Assembly: GCF_000013085.1 (NCBI RefSeq)
Contig: NC_007643.1
Span: 124,001-188,000 of the forward strand
Direction: 5' to 3'
DNA length: 64,000 nt
DNA from: Rhodospirillum rubrum ATCC 11170
GTDB taxonomy: Bacteria; Pseudomonadota; Alphaproteobacteria; Rhodospirillales; Rhodospirillaceae
The position numbers and the translations under genes were made by a program. Position 1 is the first letter of the stretch, and every line of letters starts with the position of its first letter. The notes under the pieces were generated by a model. It made no database searches and was not told where the DNA came from. It was given only the letters and a program-made list of their open reading frames with translations. Of this stretch, positions 53,869-63,475 are shown piece after piece.

Positions 53869-54582
53869 TCATAGCGCCAGCGTTTTATCGGGAAAGCCGC
53901 AGCAATCGCGGACGGGGCAGAGCGGGCATTCGGGCTTGCGGGCCTTGCAAACATAGCGGCCGTGCAGAATCAGCCAGTGATGGGCGTGCAGGCGATAGCC
54001 TTCGGGGATCACGGCTTCAAGCCCGATCTCGACGGCCAGCGGCGTCTTGCCCGGCGCTAGGCCGGTGCGGTTGGCGACTCGGAAGATATGGGTGTCGACG
54101 GCCATCGTCGGTTGGCCAAAGGCGATGTTGAGCACGACATTGGCGGTCTTGCGCCCGACCCCGGGCAGGGTTTCCAGGGCGGCGCGGTCGCAAGGCACCT
54201 CGCCGCCATGCTCGTCGATCAGGGCTTGCGAGAGGGCGATGACATTGCGCGCCTTGGTGTTGAACAGGCCGATGGTGCGGATATAGCCGCGCAGTGCCTC
54301 TTCCCCCAGGGCCACCATCTTCGCCGGGGTGTCGGCCACCTGAAACAACGGTCCGGTCGCCCGGTTGACCCCCTTGTCGGTGGCCTGGGCCGAGAGCACG
54401 ACGGCGACCAGCAAGGTGAAGGGGTTGAGGTACTCCAACTCCCCCTTGGGCTCGGGCGAGAGCGCCGCCAAGGTCGCGAAAAACCGCTCGACATCCGCCG
54501 GGGCCAAGGGAACCGGGGCCGCCGGGGTGACGGGCGGAGTGCTCGACGGGCGATCTTGTCTTGGCGAGGCTGGGCGGCTCAA
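53869..54582 (-). CDS. nth: Endonuclease III
   Basis: About 237 residues if the TTG at 54582 is used, just after the dapB stop; a GTG at 54645 and inner TTG codons are alternatives, and no start has a clear ribosome-binding site. The helix-hairpin-helix LPGVGRKTANVVLN contains the catalytic Lys, and VDTHIFRVANR has the catalytic Asp. The iron-sulfur loop C-x6-C-x2-C-x5-C is complete near the C-terminus (CKARKPECPLCPVRDCC). It removes oxidised pyrimidines from DNA. Expressed after dapB. Confidence 0.93.
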   Translation of the reverse strand: MSRPASPRQDRPSSTPPVTPAAPVPLAPADVERFFATLAALSPEPKGELEYLNPFTLLVAVVLSAQATDKGVNRATGPLFQVADTPAKMVALGEEALRGYIRTIGLFNTKARNVIALSQALIDEHGGEVPCDRAALETLPGVGRKTANVVLNIAFGQPTMAVDTHIFRVANRTGLAPGKTPLAVEIGLEAVIPEGYRLHAHHWLILHGRYVCKARKPECPLCPVRDCCGFPDKTLAL

Positions 54583-54587
54583 AGCGC

Positions 54588-55385
54588 TCAGAGCCCGAGA
54601 ACGTCGTGCATGGAATAAAGCCCGGGGGCGCGATCGCGGGTCCACAGGGCGGCGCGCAGGGCGCCCTTGGCGAAAACCGCGCGGTTCGAGGCGCGGTGGG
54701 TCAATTCGATGCGCTCGCCCTCGGCGGCGAAGATCACCGTGTGATCGCCCACCACATCGCCGCCGCGCAGGGTGGCGAAGCCGATGGAGCCGGGCTCGCG
54801 CGGGCCGGTCAGGCCGTCGCGCACCCGGGTCGCCATCTCGTCAAGGTCGATGCCACGTCCGGCGGCGGCGGCCTTGCCCAGGCCCAGGGCGGTGCCCGAG
54901 GGGGCGTCGACCTTGAAGCGGTGATGCATTTCAAGGATTTCGATGTCGTAATCGTCCTTGAGCAAGCCGGCCACCCGTTCGGTCAGGGCCATCAGCAAGG
55001 TGACGCCGACGCTCATATTGGGGGCGAAGACCACCGGCACCTTCTGCGCCGCCCGTTCCAGGGCCGCCACATGGTCGGGGCCCATGCCGGTGGTGCCGAC
55101 GATCAGGGCGCTGCCGTGACGGGCGGCGAGGGCGGCGTGGGTGACGGTGGCGGCCGGGGTGGTGAAATCGATGACCGTATCGCTGGCGGCGAAAAGTTCG
55201 GCGGCATCATCGCCAACGCCGATGCCGATGGTCTCGCTGCCGATCAACAAGCCAAGATCCGTTCCGGTGGCCGGCGAGCCCGGGCGTTCGATGCCGCCGA
55301 CCAGGGTGGTTTCCGGCGAGGCGCTGACTTCCTTGAGCAACATGCGGCCCATACGCCCGGCGCAGCCGACGATCCCGATCTTCAT
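54588..55385 (-). CDS. dapB: 4-hydroxy-tetrahydrodipicolinate reductase
   Basis: 265 residues from ATG 55385. NAD(P)-binding MKIGIVGCAGRMGRML, DFTTPAATVTHA, and the substrate-binding signature EILEMHHRFKVDAPSGTAL are intact. It makes tetrahydrodipicolinate for lysine and peptidoglycan. The start is 197 bases from the divergent region of the TetR gene on the same strand. nth follows after 5 bases. Confidence 0.97.
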   Translation of the reverse strand: MKIGIVGCAGRMGRMLLKEVSASPETTLVGGIERPGSPATGTDLGLLIGSETIGIGVGDDAAELFAASDTVIDFTTPAATVTHAALAARHGSALIVGTTGMGPDHVAALERAAQKVPVVFAPNMSVGVTLLMALTERVAGLLKDDYDIEILEMHHRFKVDAPSGTALGLGKAAAAGRGIDLDEMATRVRDGLTGPREPGSIGFATLRGGDVVGDHTVIFAAEGERIELTHRASNRAVFAKGALRAALWTRDRAPGLYSMHDVLGL

Positions 55386-55582
55386 GATGGCTCGGTCCTT
55401 CCTTGCGGGCGCTTTGGGGGCCTGGGGGATTGGCGAATCCACCGCCCGACCCTTCGCATGCGCGCGGTTGTTGCTGGGTGCGTTCTCTAGCATGGTCGCG
55501 GGCGCGGGTGAAACGCCAGGGGGGCGCGGGTGGTCTGCCGAAATGGGGGGGCTCCCCGCACCCGGGCCCGGCTATCCGCGGC

Positions 55583-56251
55583 TTAAGGGGCGTAGGCCGC
55601 CATCATGATCCGCACCACTTCGTCCACGCGGCGCACGCGCTCGTCCTCGGTCTCGTCGCTGATGCCCAGGCACATCCGCATGTGGGCCGATCCCTTGAGC
55701 ATGCCGAGGAAAAGCTCGGCGGTGAGCTCGGGGTCGGGAACCCGCAATTGACCCTTTTCGTTCATGCCAGACAGATGGCAGGCGACGGCGCGGTGGCCGA
55801 TGGCCGGGCCGGAGCGGAAGAAGATCTCGCGGATTTCGGGAAAGCGTTCGCCGTCGCCCATCACCCGACGATGGACGGCCAGACTGTCGGGGCAGGAGAT
55901 CATCGCCAGCAGACGCAGCCCAAGCACCCGCAAGCGTTCCGCCGGCGCGCCGGCCAGGATCGTCTCGTCGAGATCGAAGACCGAGCTGGTGCGGTCGCGG
56001 ATGACCTCGGCGAACAGATCGGCCTTGCCGGCGAAATGAGCATAGACGGTCGCCTTGGACACCCCGGCCTCGGCGGCGATCGATTCGACGCTGACGCTGG
56101 CGTAGTCCTCGCCCAGGAAAAGCTTGCGGGCGGCGGCGAGAATGGCCGCGCGCTTGCCGCGCCGGTCGGCGGTCGGCGGCGACCAAGGCTCTTTGGCCGG
56201 TCGCGAGTCGGTGGCGGAAGGGGGCTGTGGCGAAGGGCGGCTTGACGACAT
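55583..56251 (-). CDS. TetR-family repressor of efflux operon
   Basis: 222 residues. A Pro-rich N-terminal tail precedes the HTH (RAAILAAARKLFLGEDYASVSVESIAAEAGVSKATVYAHFAGKADLF in sequence order, residues about 32-80). The C-terminal part (AMISCPDSLAVHRRVMGDGERFPEI) is AcrR/TetR_C-like. It is divergent from the EmrAB genes, and a palindrome at 56363 lies in the shared promoter region, so it very likely represses the pump until a drug or phenolic compound binds. Confidence 0.9.
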   Translation of the reverse strand: MSSSRPSPQPPSATDSRPAKEPWSPPTADRRGKRAAILAAARKLFLGEDYASVSVESIAAEAGVSKATVYAHFAGKADLFAEVIRDRTSSVFDLDETILAGAPAERLRVLGLRLLAMISCPDSLAVHRRVMGDGERFPEIREIFFRSGPAIGHRAVACHLSGMNEKGQLRVPDPELTAELFLGMLKGSAHMRMCLGISDETEDERVRRVDEVVRIMMAAYAP

Positions 56252-56362
56252 GGGGGCTCCTAGGGGTTGGCGGCATCCTACACAAAGGGGCCGGGGCTTG
56301 AGGACGAAAATCTACACCGGCGGTTCACTTCCTCCTTGAAATGGGGCGGGCGCTCCGTCATT

Positions 56363-56378
56363 TAAACCGGGCAGTTTA
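56363..56378. promoter_or_regulatory. Palindromic operator TAAAC-N6-GTTTA before efflux genes
   Basis: Perfect 5-bp half sites around CGGGCA, 54 bases before the emrA start. A TTGAAA (56336-56341) lies upstream, so the operator covers the expected -10 area. ACACAAA (56280-56286) and TTTGTGT (56380-56386) flank the region as inverted copies, which may mark a second site near the TetR gene. Confidence 0.6.
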
Positions 56379-56432
56379 GTTTGTGTCACGCGAAGTTTTG
56401 AACTCCGCGTTCTCCGGCCTTCAGGAGCCCCC

Positions 56433-57605
56433 ATGTCCACCGCCCCCTCGGGACCCCGTTCAACCGTGTCTGCCGAACCGACGCTGCCCCCCGCGTCCCC
56501 CCGTTCCTGGGGTCGCCGCCTGCTGCTTGGCGTCCTTGTCGTTGGCGCGGTGGCGGCGGCCGGGGTGTTCGGCTGGCGCTGGTGGACCGAGGGACGGTTT
56601 CTTGAAACCACCGACAACGCCTATATCCAGGGCGACATCACCGCCATCGCCCCCAAGGTCTCGGGCTATGTGGACGAGGTCGCCGTCGGCGACAACGAGG
56701 TGGTTAGCGCCGGTCAGCTGCTGGTGCGCTTAGATAGCGCCGATTACCGGGTTCAGGTGGATCAGGCCCGTGCCAACGCCGAGGGCAAGGCCGCCGAACT
56801 GGCCTCGATCATCGCCAATATCGATCTTCAACAGACGGCGATCGCCCAGGCCCGGGGCGCGATGGACGCCGCCCAGGCGCGGTTCGATCGCGCCGCCAAG
56901 GATCTGGCCCGCTATCAGGATCTGGTGGGCCGTGGCGCCACCAGTCGCCAGAGCCTGGACAGCGCCCGCGAACAGGCGACCTCTGGCGCGGCCGAGCTGC
57001 GCAGCGCCGCCGCCGCCCTTGACGGCGCCCAGAAGCGTCTGGCCGTGCTCAGCGCCGATCGCGACGCGGCGGCGGCCGAAGTGCGCTCGGCCCAGGCGCA
57101 ACGCGCCCTGGCCGAGATCAATCTCGCCAATACGGAAATCCGCGCGCCGATCGCCGGGGTGGTCGGCAATCGCGGGGTGCGGGCCGGTCAGTATGTGGCT
57201 CCCGGATCGGCGCTGATGGCGATCGTGCCGCTTGAGGGCCTGTGGATCGCGGCGAACTTCAAGGAAACCCAATTGGGCGCCATGGCGCCGGGACAGACGG
57301 TGAAGGTGGAGATCGACGCCTATTCCGGTCGCCACGGCCAGGGCCGGGTGGTCAGTTTCGCCCCGGCCTCGGGGGCGCAGTTCAGCCTGCTGCCGCCCGA
57401 GAACGCCACGGGCAATTTCACCAAGGTCGTCCAACGCGTTCCGGTGCGGATCGAGATGCTTGCCGATGATCCGCTGTCGGCGCTGATGCGCCCGGGGCTG
57501 TCGGTCGAGGTCTCGGTCGATACCCGTGGCGGGCGCGATGTCGCGCTGGGTCTGGTCGGCACCGCCCTGGCCGGTTCGGCCGGGTCTTCCCCCACCCACC
57601 GCTAA
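56433..57605 (+). CDS. EmrA-type membrane fusion protein (HlyD family)
   Basis: 390 residues. A cytoplasmic start, one helix (LLLGVLVVGAVAAAGVFGW), then TDNAYIQGDITAIAPKVSGYVDEVAVGDNEVV, the typical biotinyl/lipoyl start, a long alpha-helical hairpin (ASIIANIDLQQTAIAQARGAM, ELRSAAAALDGAQKRLAVL) and IRAPIAGVVGNRGVRAGQYV. It bridges the MFS pump to an outer-membrane channel. The MFS gene starts 18 bases downstream. Confidence 0.93.
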   Translation: MSTAPSGPRSTVSAEPTLPPASPRSWGRRLLLGVLVVGAVAAAGVFGWRWWTEGRFLETTDNAYIQGDITAIAPKVSGYVDEVAVGDNEVVSAGQLLVRLDSADYRVQVDQARANAEGKAAELASIIANIDLQQTAIAQARGAMDAAQARFDRAAKDLARYQDLVGRGATSRQSLDSAREQATSGAAELRSAAAALDGAQKRLAVLSADRDAAAAEVRSAQAQRALAEINLANTEIRAPIAGVVGNRGVRAGQYVAPGSALMAIVPLEGLWIAANFKETQLGAMAPGQTVKVEIDAYSGRHGQGRVVSFAPASGAQFSLLPPENATGNFTKVVQRVPVRIEMLADDPLSALMRPGLSVEVSVDTRGGRDVALGLVGTALAGSAGSSPTHR

Positions 57606-57623
57606 GTCGGGGCGCCCCGTTCC

Positions 57624-59198
57624 ATGGCCGCCGCCCCCGCTTCCGCCGCCGTCTCCGGCGGTGCCTTGCCCTTGCGCGATCGCCTTGGCTTCTTCGCCCT
57701 GGTGGTCGGCATGTTCATGGCCATCCTCGATATCCAGATCGTCGCCAGTTCCCTGGCCGAGATCCAGGCCGGCGTCAGTGCCGGTCCCGAAGAGATCAGC
57801 TGGGTACAGACCGGCTATCTAATCGCCGAAGTGGTGATGATTCCGCTGTCGGGTTGGCTGTCGCGGTTGATGTCGACGCGCTGGCTGTTCACCATGGCCA
57901 GCGGCGGCTTCACCATCGCCAGCGGGCTGTGCGCCATCGCCTGGAATCTCGAAAGCCTGGTTGCCTTCCGCGTCGTTCAGGGATTCCTGGGCGGGGCGAT
58001 GATCCCCACCGTCTTCGCCGCCGCCTTCGCCCTGTTCCCGGGCAAGAAGCAGGCCGGGGTGTCGGTGGTCATCGGCTTGGTGGCGACCTGCGCCCCGGCC
58101 CTGGGGCCGACCATCGGCGGCCATCTGACCGAGGCCCTGTCCTGGCACTGGCTATTTTTGCTCAACCTGCCGGTCGGCGCCGCGGTGACGGTCGCCGCGG
58201 CCACCCTGGTTCATTTCGACGAGGCCGATCCCAGCTTGCTGCGCCGTATCGACCTGATCGGCATCGGTCTGGTCGCGGTCTGCCTGGGAAGCTTGCAGTA
58301 TATTCTGGAGGAAGGACCGCGCGACGACTGGTTCGACTCGGCGCCCATCGTCTTTTTCACCGCCTGCGCGGCGATCGGCGGCGTTTTGCTGGTTTGGCGC
58401 GAACTGACGGCCAAGGACCCGGTGGTCGATCTGCGCGCCTTCCTTGATCGCAATTTCGTTCTTGGCTGTCTTTACAGCTTCATCACCGGCGTCGGGCTTT
58501 ATGGGGCGGTCTATCTGATGCCGCTGTTCCTCGCCCGCGTCCGCGATCTCAATCCGGCGCAGATCGGCGAGGTGGTGATGATCACCGGCCTGTTCCAGTT
58601 TCTGTCGGCGCCGCTGGCCGGAGCGCTGTCGCGCAAGCTTGATCTGCGGGTGATGCTGTCGTTCGGGTTGTTGATGTTCGCCCTTGGCCTCTGGCTGAAC
58701 ACCCATCTGACCCATGACTGGGACTATTGGGAATTCTTCCTGCCCCAGGCGGTGCGCGGGGTGTCGTTGATGTTCATCTTCATCCCGATCAATCGCCTGA
58801 GCCTGGGCACCCTGCCCAAGGAGAAGCTGGGCAACGCCTCGGGCCTTTATAATCTGATGCGCAATCTGGGCGGGGCGATCGGGCTGGCGGCGATCACCAC
58901 CATGCTGACCGATCAGACCAAGATCCATTATTCCTATCTGGCCGAAAACGTCACCACCGCCCGGCTGGCCGCCGAGGCGACCCTGTCGGGCATGGAGCGC
59001 CATTTCGATCCGGTTCTTGGCAGTTCCTCGGCCCAGGCGGCGCTGGGACAGGTTCGTCAGATCGTGATGCGCGAGGCGACGGTGATGGCCTTCGCCGATG
59101 TCTTCACCGCCGTCGCCGTGGTCTTCGCCTTCGGCCTGCTGCTGATGCCTTTCGTCCACAAGGTTGGCGGCAATGGTCCCGATGGCGGCGGCCATTGA
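57624..59198 (+). CDS. EmrB/QacA-type DHA2 multidrug MFS transporter
   Basis: 524 residues with about 14 membrane helices. Motif A-like GWLSRLMSTRW, and antiporter motif C in LVATCAPALGPTIGGHLTE; LNLPVGAAVTVAAA and PINRLSLGTLPKEKLGNASGLYNLMRNLGGAIGLA are typical of EmrB. With the upstream fusion protein it forms a proton-driven drug efflux pump. The cognate outer-membrane TolC is not in the window. Confidence 0.93.
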   Translation: MAAAPASAAVSGGALPLRDRLGFFALVVGMFMAILDIQIVASSLAEIQAGVSAGPEEISWVQTGYLIAEVVMIPLSGWLSRLMSTRWLFTMASGGFTIASGLCAIAWNLESLVAFRVVQGFLGGAMIPTVFAAAFALFPGKKQAGVSVVIGLVATCAPALGPTIGGHLTEALSWHWLFLLNLPVGAAVTVAAATLVHFDEADPSLLRRIDLIGIGLVAVCLGSLQYILEEGPRDDWFDSAPIVFFTACAAIGGVLLVWRELTAKDPVVDLRAFLDRNFVLGCLYSFITGVGLYGAVYLMPLFLARVRDLNPAQIGEVVMITGLFQFLSAPLAGALSRKLDLRVMLSFGLLMFALGLWLNTHLTHDWDYWEFFLPQAVRGVSLMFIFIPINRLSLGTLPKEKLGNASGLYNLMRNLGGAIGLAAITTMLTDQTKIHYSYLAENVTTARLAAEATLSGMERHFDPVLGSSSAQAALGQVRQIVMREATVMAFADVFTAVAVVFAFGLLLMPFVHKVGGNGPDGGGH

Positions 59199-59310
59199 AG
59201 GATCCCAAGGGATCTGAACCAGATCGCGACGACGATTTGCTTCGACATCAAAGGGGTGGAGCGGCGGTAAAGGGGGGCGCCCTTGCCGCCGCTTGATCGA
59301 GGGCGACGGC

Positions 59311-61011
59311 TCAGCCGGCGCGGACGCGCTCGACGAAGGCGTTGATGCGTTCGTGCATGGTCTTGGCCGTATCGCGCAAGGCCTCGGCCGAGGCGTGAAC
59401 CTGACTGGCGGCGGTTCCGGCCTGGGAGGCGGAATCGGATACGCTGGCGATGTTATCGGACACCACCGAGGTGCCCTGGCTGGCTTCCTGGATATTGCGC
59501 GAGATTTCCCGGGTGGCGGCGCCCTGTTCCTCGACCGCGGCGGCGATGGCCTCCGAGATGGCGTTGATTTCCGAGATGGTGCCGGCGATGCTGGAGATGG
59601 CGGTTCCGCTGCTGCGGGTTTCCTCCTGAAGGGCGGCGATCTGTCGGGTGATTTCGTCGGTCGCCCGGGCGGTCTGATTGGCCAAAGTCTTGACCTCGCC
59701 GGCGACCACGGCGAAGCCCTTGCCGGCGTCACCGGCCCTTGCCGCCTCGATCGTGGCGTTCAGCGCCAGCAAATTGGTCTGCTCGGCGATGGTGGTGATC
59801 AGCTTGACCACCTCGCCGATGCGTTCGGCGGCGGCGATCAGGGTCTGGACCTGTTGGCTGGTTTTACCGGCGTCGCGCACCGCATCGCCGGTGACCTGCG
59901 AGGCCCGCGTCACCTGATGGCCAATCTCGCTGATCGACGCCGACAACTCCTCGGCGGCCGAGGCGACGGTCTGGACATTGGCGCTGGCGGCCTCGGTGGC
60001 GGTCGCCACCTCGTCGACCCGGGTGCGGGTGGCATTGGCGCTGGCGTTCAGCGCGTTGGCCGCGCCGTTCAGATCCTCCGAGGCGCCGACCAGGGTGCGC
60101 AGCAGGCTTCCCACGCCCTGCTCGAAATCATTGGCCAGGGCCTGACGCATCGCCGTGCGCTCCTTGACGGCCTCGGCTTCGGCCTGCTTCTGGCGGTCGA
60201 CCAGCGCCCGGTTTTCCTGGCCGTTGCGGCGGAAGACCTCCAAGGCCCTGGCCATGGCGCCGATTTCATCGCGCCGGGTCGCTCCCTTGATCTCGACGGC
60301 CAGATCGCCCTCGGCCAGACGGACCATGCGCGCGGTCATCTCGACCAGCGGCTTGGTGATCGAGTGGACGATGGCATAGGCGATCAGGCAGACCACCAGC
60401 AAGATGACGGCGATCGTCGCCCCGGCGGTAAAGGCTTCTTTGGCGAAGGCGGTCTCGACATCATCGATATACAAGCCGCTGCCGATCAACCAGCCCCAGG
60501 GCTCGAAGCCGACGGCATAGGAAATCTTGGCGATCGGCGCGCTTTCGCCCGGACGCGGCCAGGAATAGGGCAGCACGACCGAGCCGCCGTTGCGCGTGCC
60601 ATCGACCAGGGCGCGGATGATCGGCAGACCGTTGGGATCGACCAACCCCATGCGATTCTCGCCCTCCTTGGAGGGATCGGGGGCATTGACCAGAACCGTG
60701 CCCCGGCTGTCGTAAACGAAGACGTAATCGCCCTTGCCGTAAGTCATCGCCCGCAAGGCCGTCCGCGCCCAGGTCTTGGCCTCGGCCTCGCTCAGCTTGC
60801 CGGCGATCTGCTGGCTTTGCGCCTGCTTGACGATCCCCAGGGCGGTGGTGGCGATCGACTGCACCTGGGCGGTGCGGTCGCGCATCATGCCCTTGTGTTC
60901 TCCGTTGAGAACCACCACCGAGGAACCGATCAGGGCGACGATCATAAGGGCGACCGGAATCCAGATCCGAATCGCGATACGTGTATTGGTCAACACGGGT
61001 CTATTCTCCAT
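59311..61011 (-). CDS. Methyl-accepting chemotaxis protein with sCache domain
   Basis: 566 residues from ATG 61011. Two membrane helices ([20 protein letters not shown] near 14-35 and [21 protein letters not shown] near 200-220) enclose a periplasmic single-Cache domain ([35 protein letters not shown]). HAMP follows ([21 protein letters not shown]), then a signalling domain with [34 protein letters not shown] in the tip. sCache domains of this type bind small organic acids. It is not beside other che genes. Confidence 0.94.
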   Translation of the reverse strand: MENRPVLTNTRIAIRIWIPVALMIVALIGSSVVVLNGEHKGMMRDRTAQVQSIATTALGIVKQAQSQQIAGKLSEAEAKTWARTALRAMTYGKGDYVFVYDSRGTVLVNAPDPSKEGENRMGLVDPNGLPIIRALVDGTRNGGSVVLPYSWPRPGESAPIAKISYAVGFEPWGWLIGSGLYIDDVETAFAKEAFTAGATIAVILLVVCLIAYAIVHSITKPLVEMTARMVRLAEGDLAVEIKGATRRDEIGAMARALEVFRRNGQENRALVDRQKQAEAEAVKERTAMRQALANDFEQGVGSLLRTLVGASEDLNGAANALNASANATRTRVDEVATATEAASANVQTVASAAEELSASISEIGHQVTRASQVTGDAVRDAGKTSQQVQTLIAAAERIGEVVKLITTIAEQTNLLALNATIEAARAGDAGKGFAVVAGEVKTLANQTARATDEITRQIAALQEETRSSGTAISSIAGTISEINAISEAIAAAVEEQGAATREISRNIQEASQGTSVVSDNIASVSDSASQAGTAASQVHASAEALRDTAKTMHERINAFVERVRAG

Positions 61012-61134
61012 GGGGCCACGCCAAGCGGGGCCGAAGGATGGATCTGGGGGATCGGGAAGGGCGCCTTTTATAGCACTATAGGTCGCAAAGTCAGAGGACT
61101 TCCACAAGCCTGAGGCCGTTCAGGACGCCACGAC

Positions 61135-62748
61135 TCAGAGGTCCTTGAGCAGGTCGCCCTGGCGGCCTTCGCCCGCAGATCGCGGCCGCCGCGCGGGCGA
61201 CCGGCCGGCGGCGGTCGGCGGAGTTTCCGGAGCGGGTTGGCCGGGGATCGCCTCGGGGTCGGCCTCGCCGATCGTCGCCGCCACCCGGCCGTCACGGAAA
61301 TCAAGGACGACGCCGTCGCCTTTGGTCAGGCCGCGCGCCGCCGGCACGATGGCGCCCGTGGCATCGCGGACCACCGCATAGCCGCGTTCGAGCACCTTGC
61401 GATAGGACATGTTGTCCAGCCGGGCGCCCAGGCCCTCCAGGGTGTCCTGGCGGCGGACCAGGGTCTGGCGGCCAAGATCGTCAAGCCGGCCGGCCAGGGT
61501 GGTCAAGGCCCGGCTTCCTTCGGCGACAAGGCGGGCGATCTGGCCCGGACGCAGACGGTCGGCCCGCTGGTCAAGTCGGCTCGCCGCCTCGCGCAGGCCG
61601 CGGGCGAGCCCGGTCTCCAGGCCGCGTCCGGCGCGTTCCAGGGCATCGGCCTTGCGGGCGATCATCTCGCCCGGTCCGCGCAGGCGGGCGGCCGTATGGA
61701 AAACGCCATCGGCCCGGCGATCGAGCAGGCGGGGCAAGGCGGCCTCCAGACGCTCGGCGCGATCATCAAGGCGCTGGGCGAAGGTGCCGATCAGCCGGGC
61801 GAGGTCGGGCAGGCCGCGCCCCAGTCCTTCGATCCGCAAGCGGCGTTCCTCGATCAGCCGCAAGGTCGCGCCGTCAAGCCGGCCGCCGCGCTCGCGGACC
61901 TGGGCCAGCAGATCCAGGCGAACCGGCACGGCCATTTCCGCCGCCCCCGTCGGCGTCGGCGCCCGCAGGTCGGCGGCGTGGTCGATCAAGGTGGTGTCGG
62001 TTTCATGGCCGACGGCGGAAATCAGCGGGATGGCGCTGGCGCTGGCGGCGCGGACCACGGCCTCGTCGTTGAAGGCCATCAGGTCTTCCAGGCTGCCGCC
62101 GCCGCGCGCCACGATCAGCACGTCGGGGCGCGGCACCGGCCCGCCCGCAGGCAGGGCGTTGAAGCCGGTGATGGCGGCGGCGATCTGGGCGGCCGCGCCC
62201 TCGCCCTGGACGGCGACCGGCCAGACCAGAACCGGACGGGGAAAGCGATCGGCAAGGCGGTGGAGGATATCGCGGATGACGGCGCCGGTGGGCGAGGTGA
62301 TGACGCCGATCACCGAGGGCAGGAAGGGCGGGCGGCGCTTGCGCCCGGCATCGAACAGCCCTTCGGCGGCCAGCCGTCTGCGCCGCTCCTCGAGCATTTT
62401 CAGCAAGGCGCCCTCGCCGGCCAGTTCCAGCGATTCGATAACGATCTGGTAGCTTGATCGGCCGGGATAGGTGGTCAGTCGGCCGATGGCGATGACCTCG
62501 AGCCCCTCTTCCGGGCGCAGGGCGAGTTTGGCCATGGTGCCGCGCCAGATGATGGCGTCGATCACCGCCTGATCGTCCTTCAGGCGCAAATAGCAGTGCC
62601 CCGAGCCGGCCACCTTGGGCTGGCTGATCTCGCCGCGCACGCGGACGCGCGAAAAAGCCTCCTCGATCGTGCGTTTGAGGGCGCCCGACAGCTCGGATAC
62701 CGAGAGTTCGGGAAGGTTGTGGACGGGGGCGTTGGGGGTGTCGATCAT
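61135..62748 (-). CDS. xseA: Exodeoxyribonuclease VII large subunit
   Basis: 537 residues from ATG 62748. OB-fold start VRVRGEISQPKVAGSGHCYLRLKDD, then GVITSPTGAVIRDILHRLADRFP and ARGGGSLEDLMAFNDE, HETDTTLIDHAADLRAPTPTGAAE, all typical. The long coiled-coil region and a basic tail (PARRPRSAGEGRQ) follow. Slightly longer than E. coli XseA because of a C-terminal extension. xseB is not in the window. It degrades single-stranded DNA in repair. Confidence 0.95.
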   Translation of the reverse strand: MIDTPNAPVHNLPELSVSELSGALKRTIEEAFSRVRVRGEISQPKVAGSGHCYLRLKDDQAVIDAIIWRGTMAKLALRPEEGLEVIAIGRLTTYPGRSSYQIVIESLELAGEGALLKMLEERRRRLAAEGLFDAGRKRRPPFLPSVIGVITSPTGAVIRDILHRLADRFPRPVLVWPVAVQGEGAAAQIAAAITGFNALPAGGPVPRPDVLIVARGGGSLEDLMAFNDEAVVRAASASAIPLISAVGHETDTTLIDHAADLRAPTPTGAAEMAVPVRLDLLAQVRERGGRLDGATLRLIEERRLRIEGLGRGLPDLARLIGTFAQRLDDRAERLEAALPRLLDRRADGVFHTAARLRGPGEMIARKADALERAGRGLETGLARGLREAASRLDQRADRLRPGQIARLVAEGSRALTTLAGRLDDLGRQTLVRRQDTLEGLGARLDNMSYRKVLERGYAVVRDATGAIVPAARGLTKGDGVVLDFRDGRVAATIGEADPEAIPGQPAPETPPTAAGRSPARRPRSAGEGRQGDLLKDL

Positions 62749-62871
62749 CGGCCAACAGTGCCCCAAGGGCCGCGCGCTTGGCAACGGCGGGTTTGTCATG
62801 CCGCCTTTGCCAAAGCCGGGCTTCCTTGGGAAACCCGTTTGGGCGCGACGCCTTGTCAAGGCTGGCAAGGA

Positions 62872-63168
62872 TCAGTGGATAATCACGTGATCGACCGCCC
62901 GGAAGCCGCCGGCGGTGATCAGCCCGACGGTGGCGACGCTGACCGAATGCAGCCGGCCTTCCAATTCGCGTTCCCAAAACCGCAAGAAGCGCTGAAGCTC
63001 GGGGAAGCGCGGCGCGATGTCGAGCTGCTGCCAGATGTATTCCTGCAGCAACGAGGGATGATCGGGAAGGTGATAAAGGATTTTCGCCGTCGTCAGCCGG
63101 TAATCGGCCAATTGGCGGGCCAGATCGCCGGGGCGGGCGGTGGTCGGCGGCGGGGACATGGTGTTCAT
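62872..63168 (-). CDS. Usg family protein
   Basis: 98 residues. LADYRLTTAKILYHLPDHPSLLQEYIWQ (in pieces), APRFPELQRFLRFWE and LEGRLHSVSVATVGLI are the Usg pattern, a family sometimes listed as a possible partner of phosphoribosylanthranilate isomerase without solid proof. The start at 63168 is near TGTCC; an alternative is the ATG 3 codons later. It lies upstream of the xseA gene by 123 bases in the same direction. Confidence 0.85.
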   Translation of the reverse strand: MNTMSPPPTTARPGDLARQLADYRLTTAKILYHLPDHPSLLQEYIWQQLDIAPRFPELQRFLRFWERELEGRLHSVSVATVGLITAGGFRAVDHVIIH

Positions 63169-63308
63169 GGCGCAACCCTCCTGTGATCACCTCCGCCTAA
63201 ACCGTCTCGGCCTTCGGCGGAGAACGCGCGTGTTTCCTCTCCTCATCCTTACGGATATGGGGTGCCGATGGATGCGCCGGGGAAAAAATAAACAAGGATA
63301 ACAGACTG

Positions 63309-63335
63309 TTAGCAGCATATCGGCGCGAGTGCTGA
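63309..63335. promoter_or_regulatory. Degenerate CIRCE element before groES
   Basis: TTAGCAGCA-N9-GAGTGCTGA. The CIRCE consensus is TTAGCACTC-N9-GAGTGCTAA, so the left half matches at 7 and the right half at 8 of 9 positions, with the exact 9-base spacer. HrcA should bind here and repress groESL. It lies 141 bases before groES. A heat-shock-like CTTGACC box (63355-63361) follows 20 bases downstream with AT-rich CTTATTT as possible -10. Confidence 0.8.
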
Positions 63336-63475
63336 TAAAATTTTCCGTCCGACTCTTGACCCCGCCGCCGGCCCGCTTATTTCAGGGACGCCCGCTGCGA
63401 GGGAAGCCCCAGGCATTGGCATCCCGGGCGGGTGTCGTGTGTTGCGAATGCTAGAAGAAATGACGGAGGAGTCAG

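Noticed and set aside
59293-61113. 606-codon frame on the plus strand
   Set aside because: Antisense to the sCache chemoreceptor, repetitive Gly/Asp/Gln composition.
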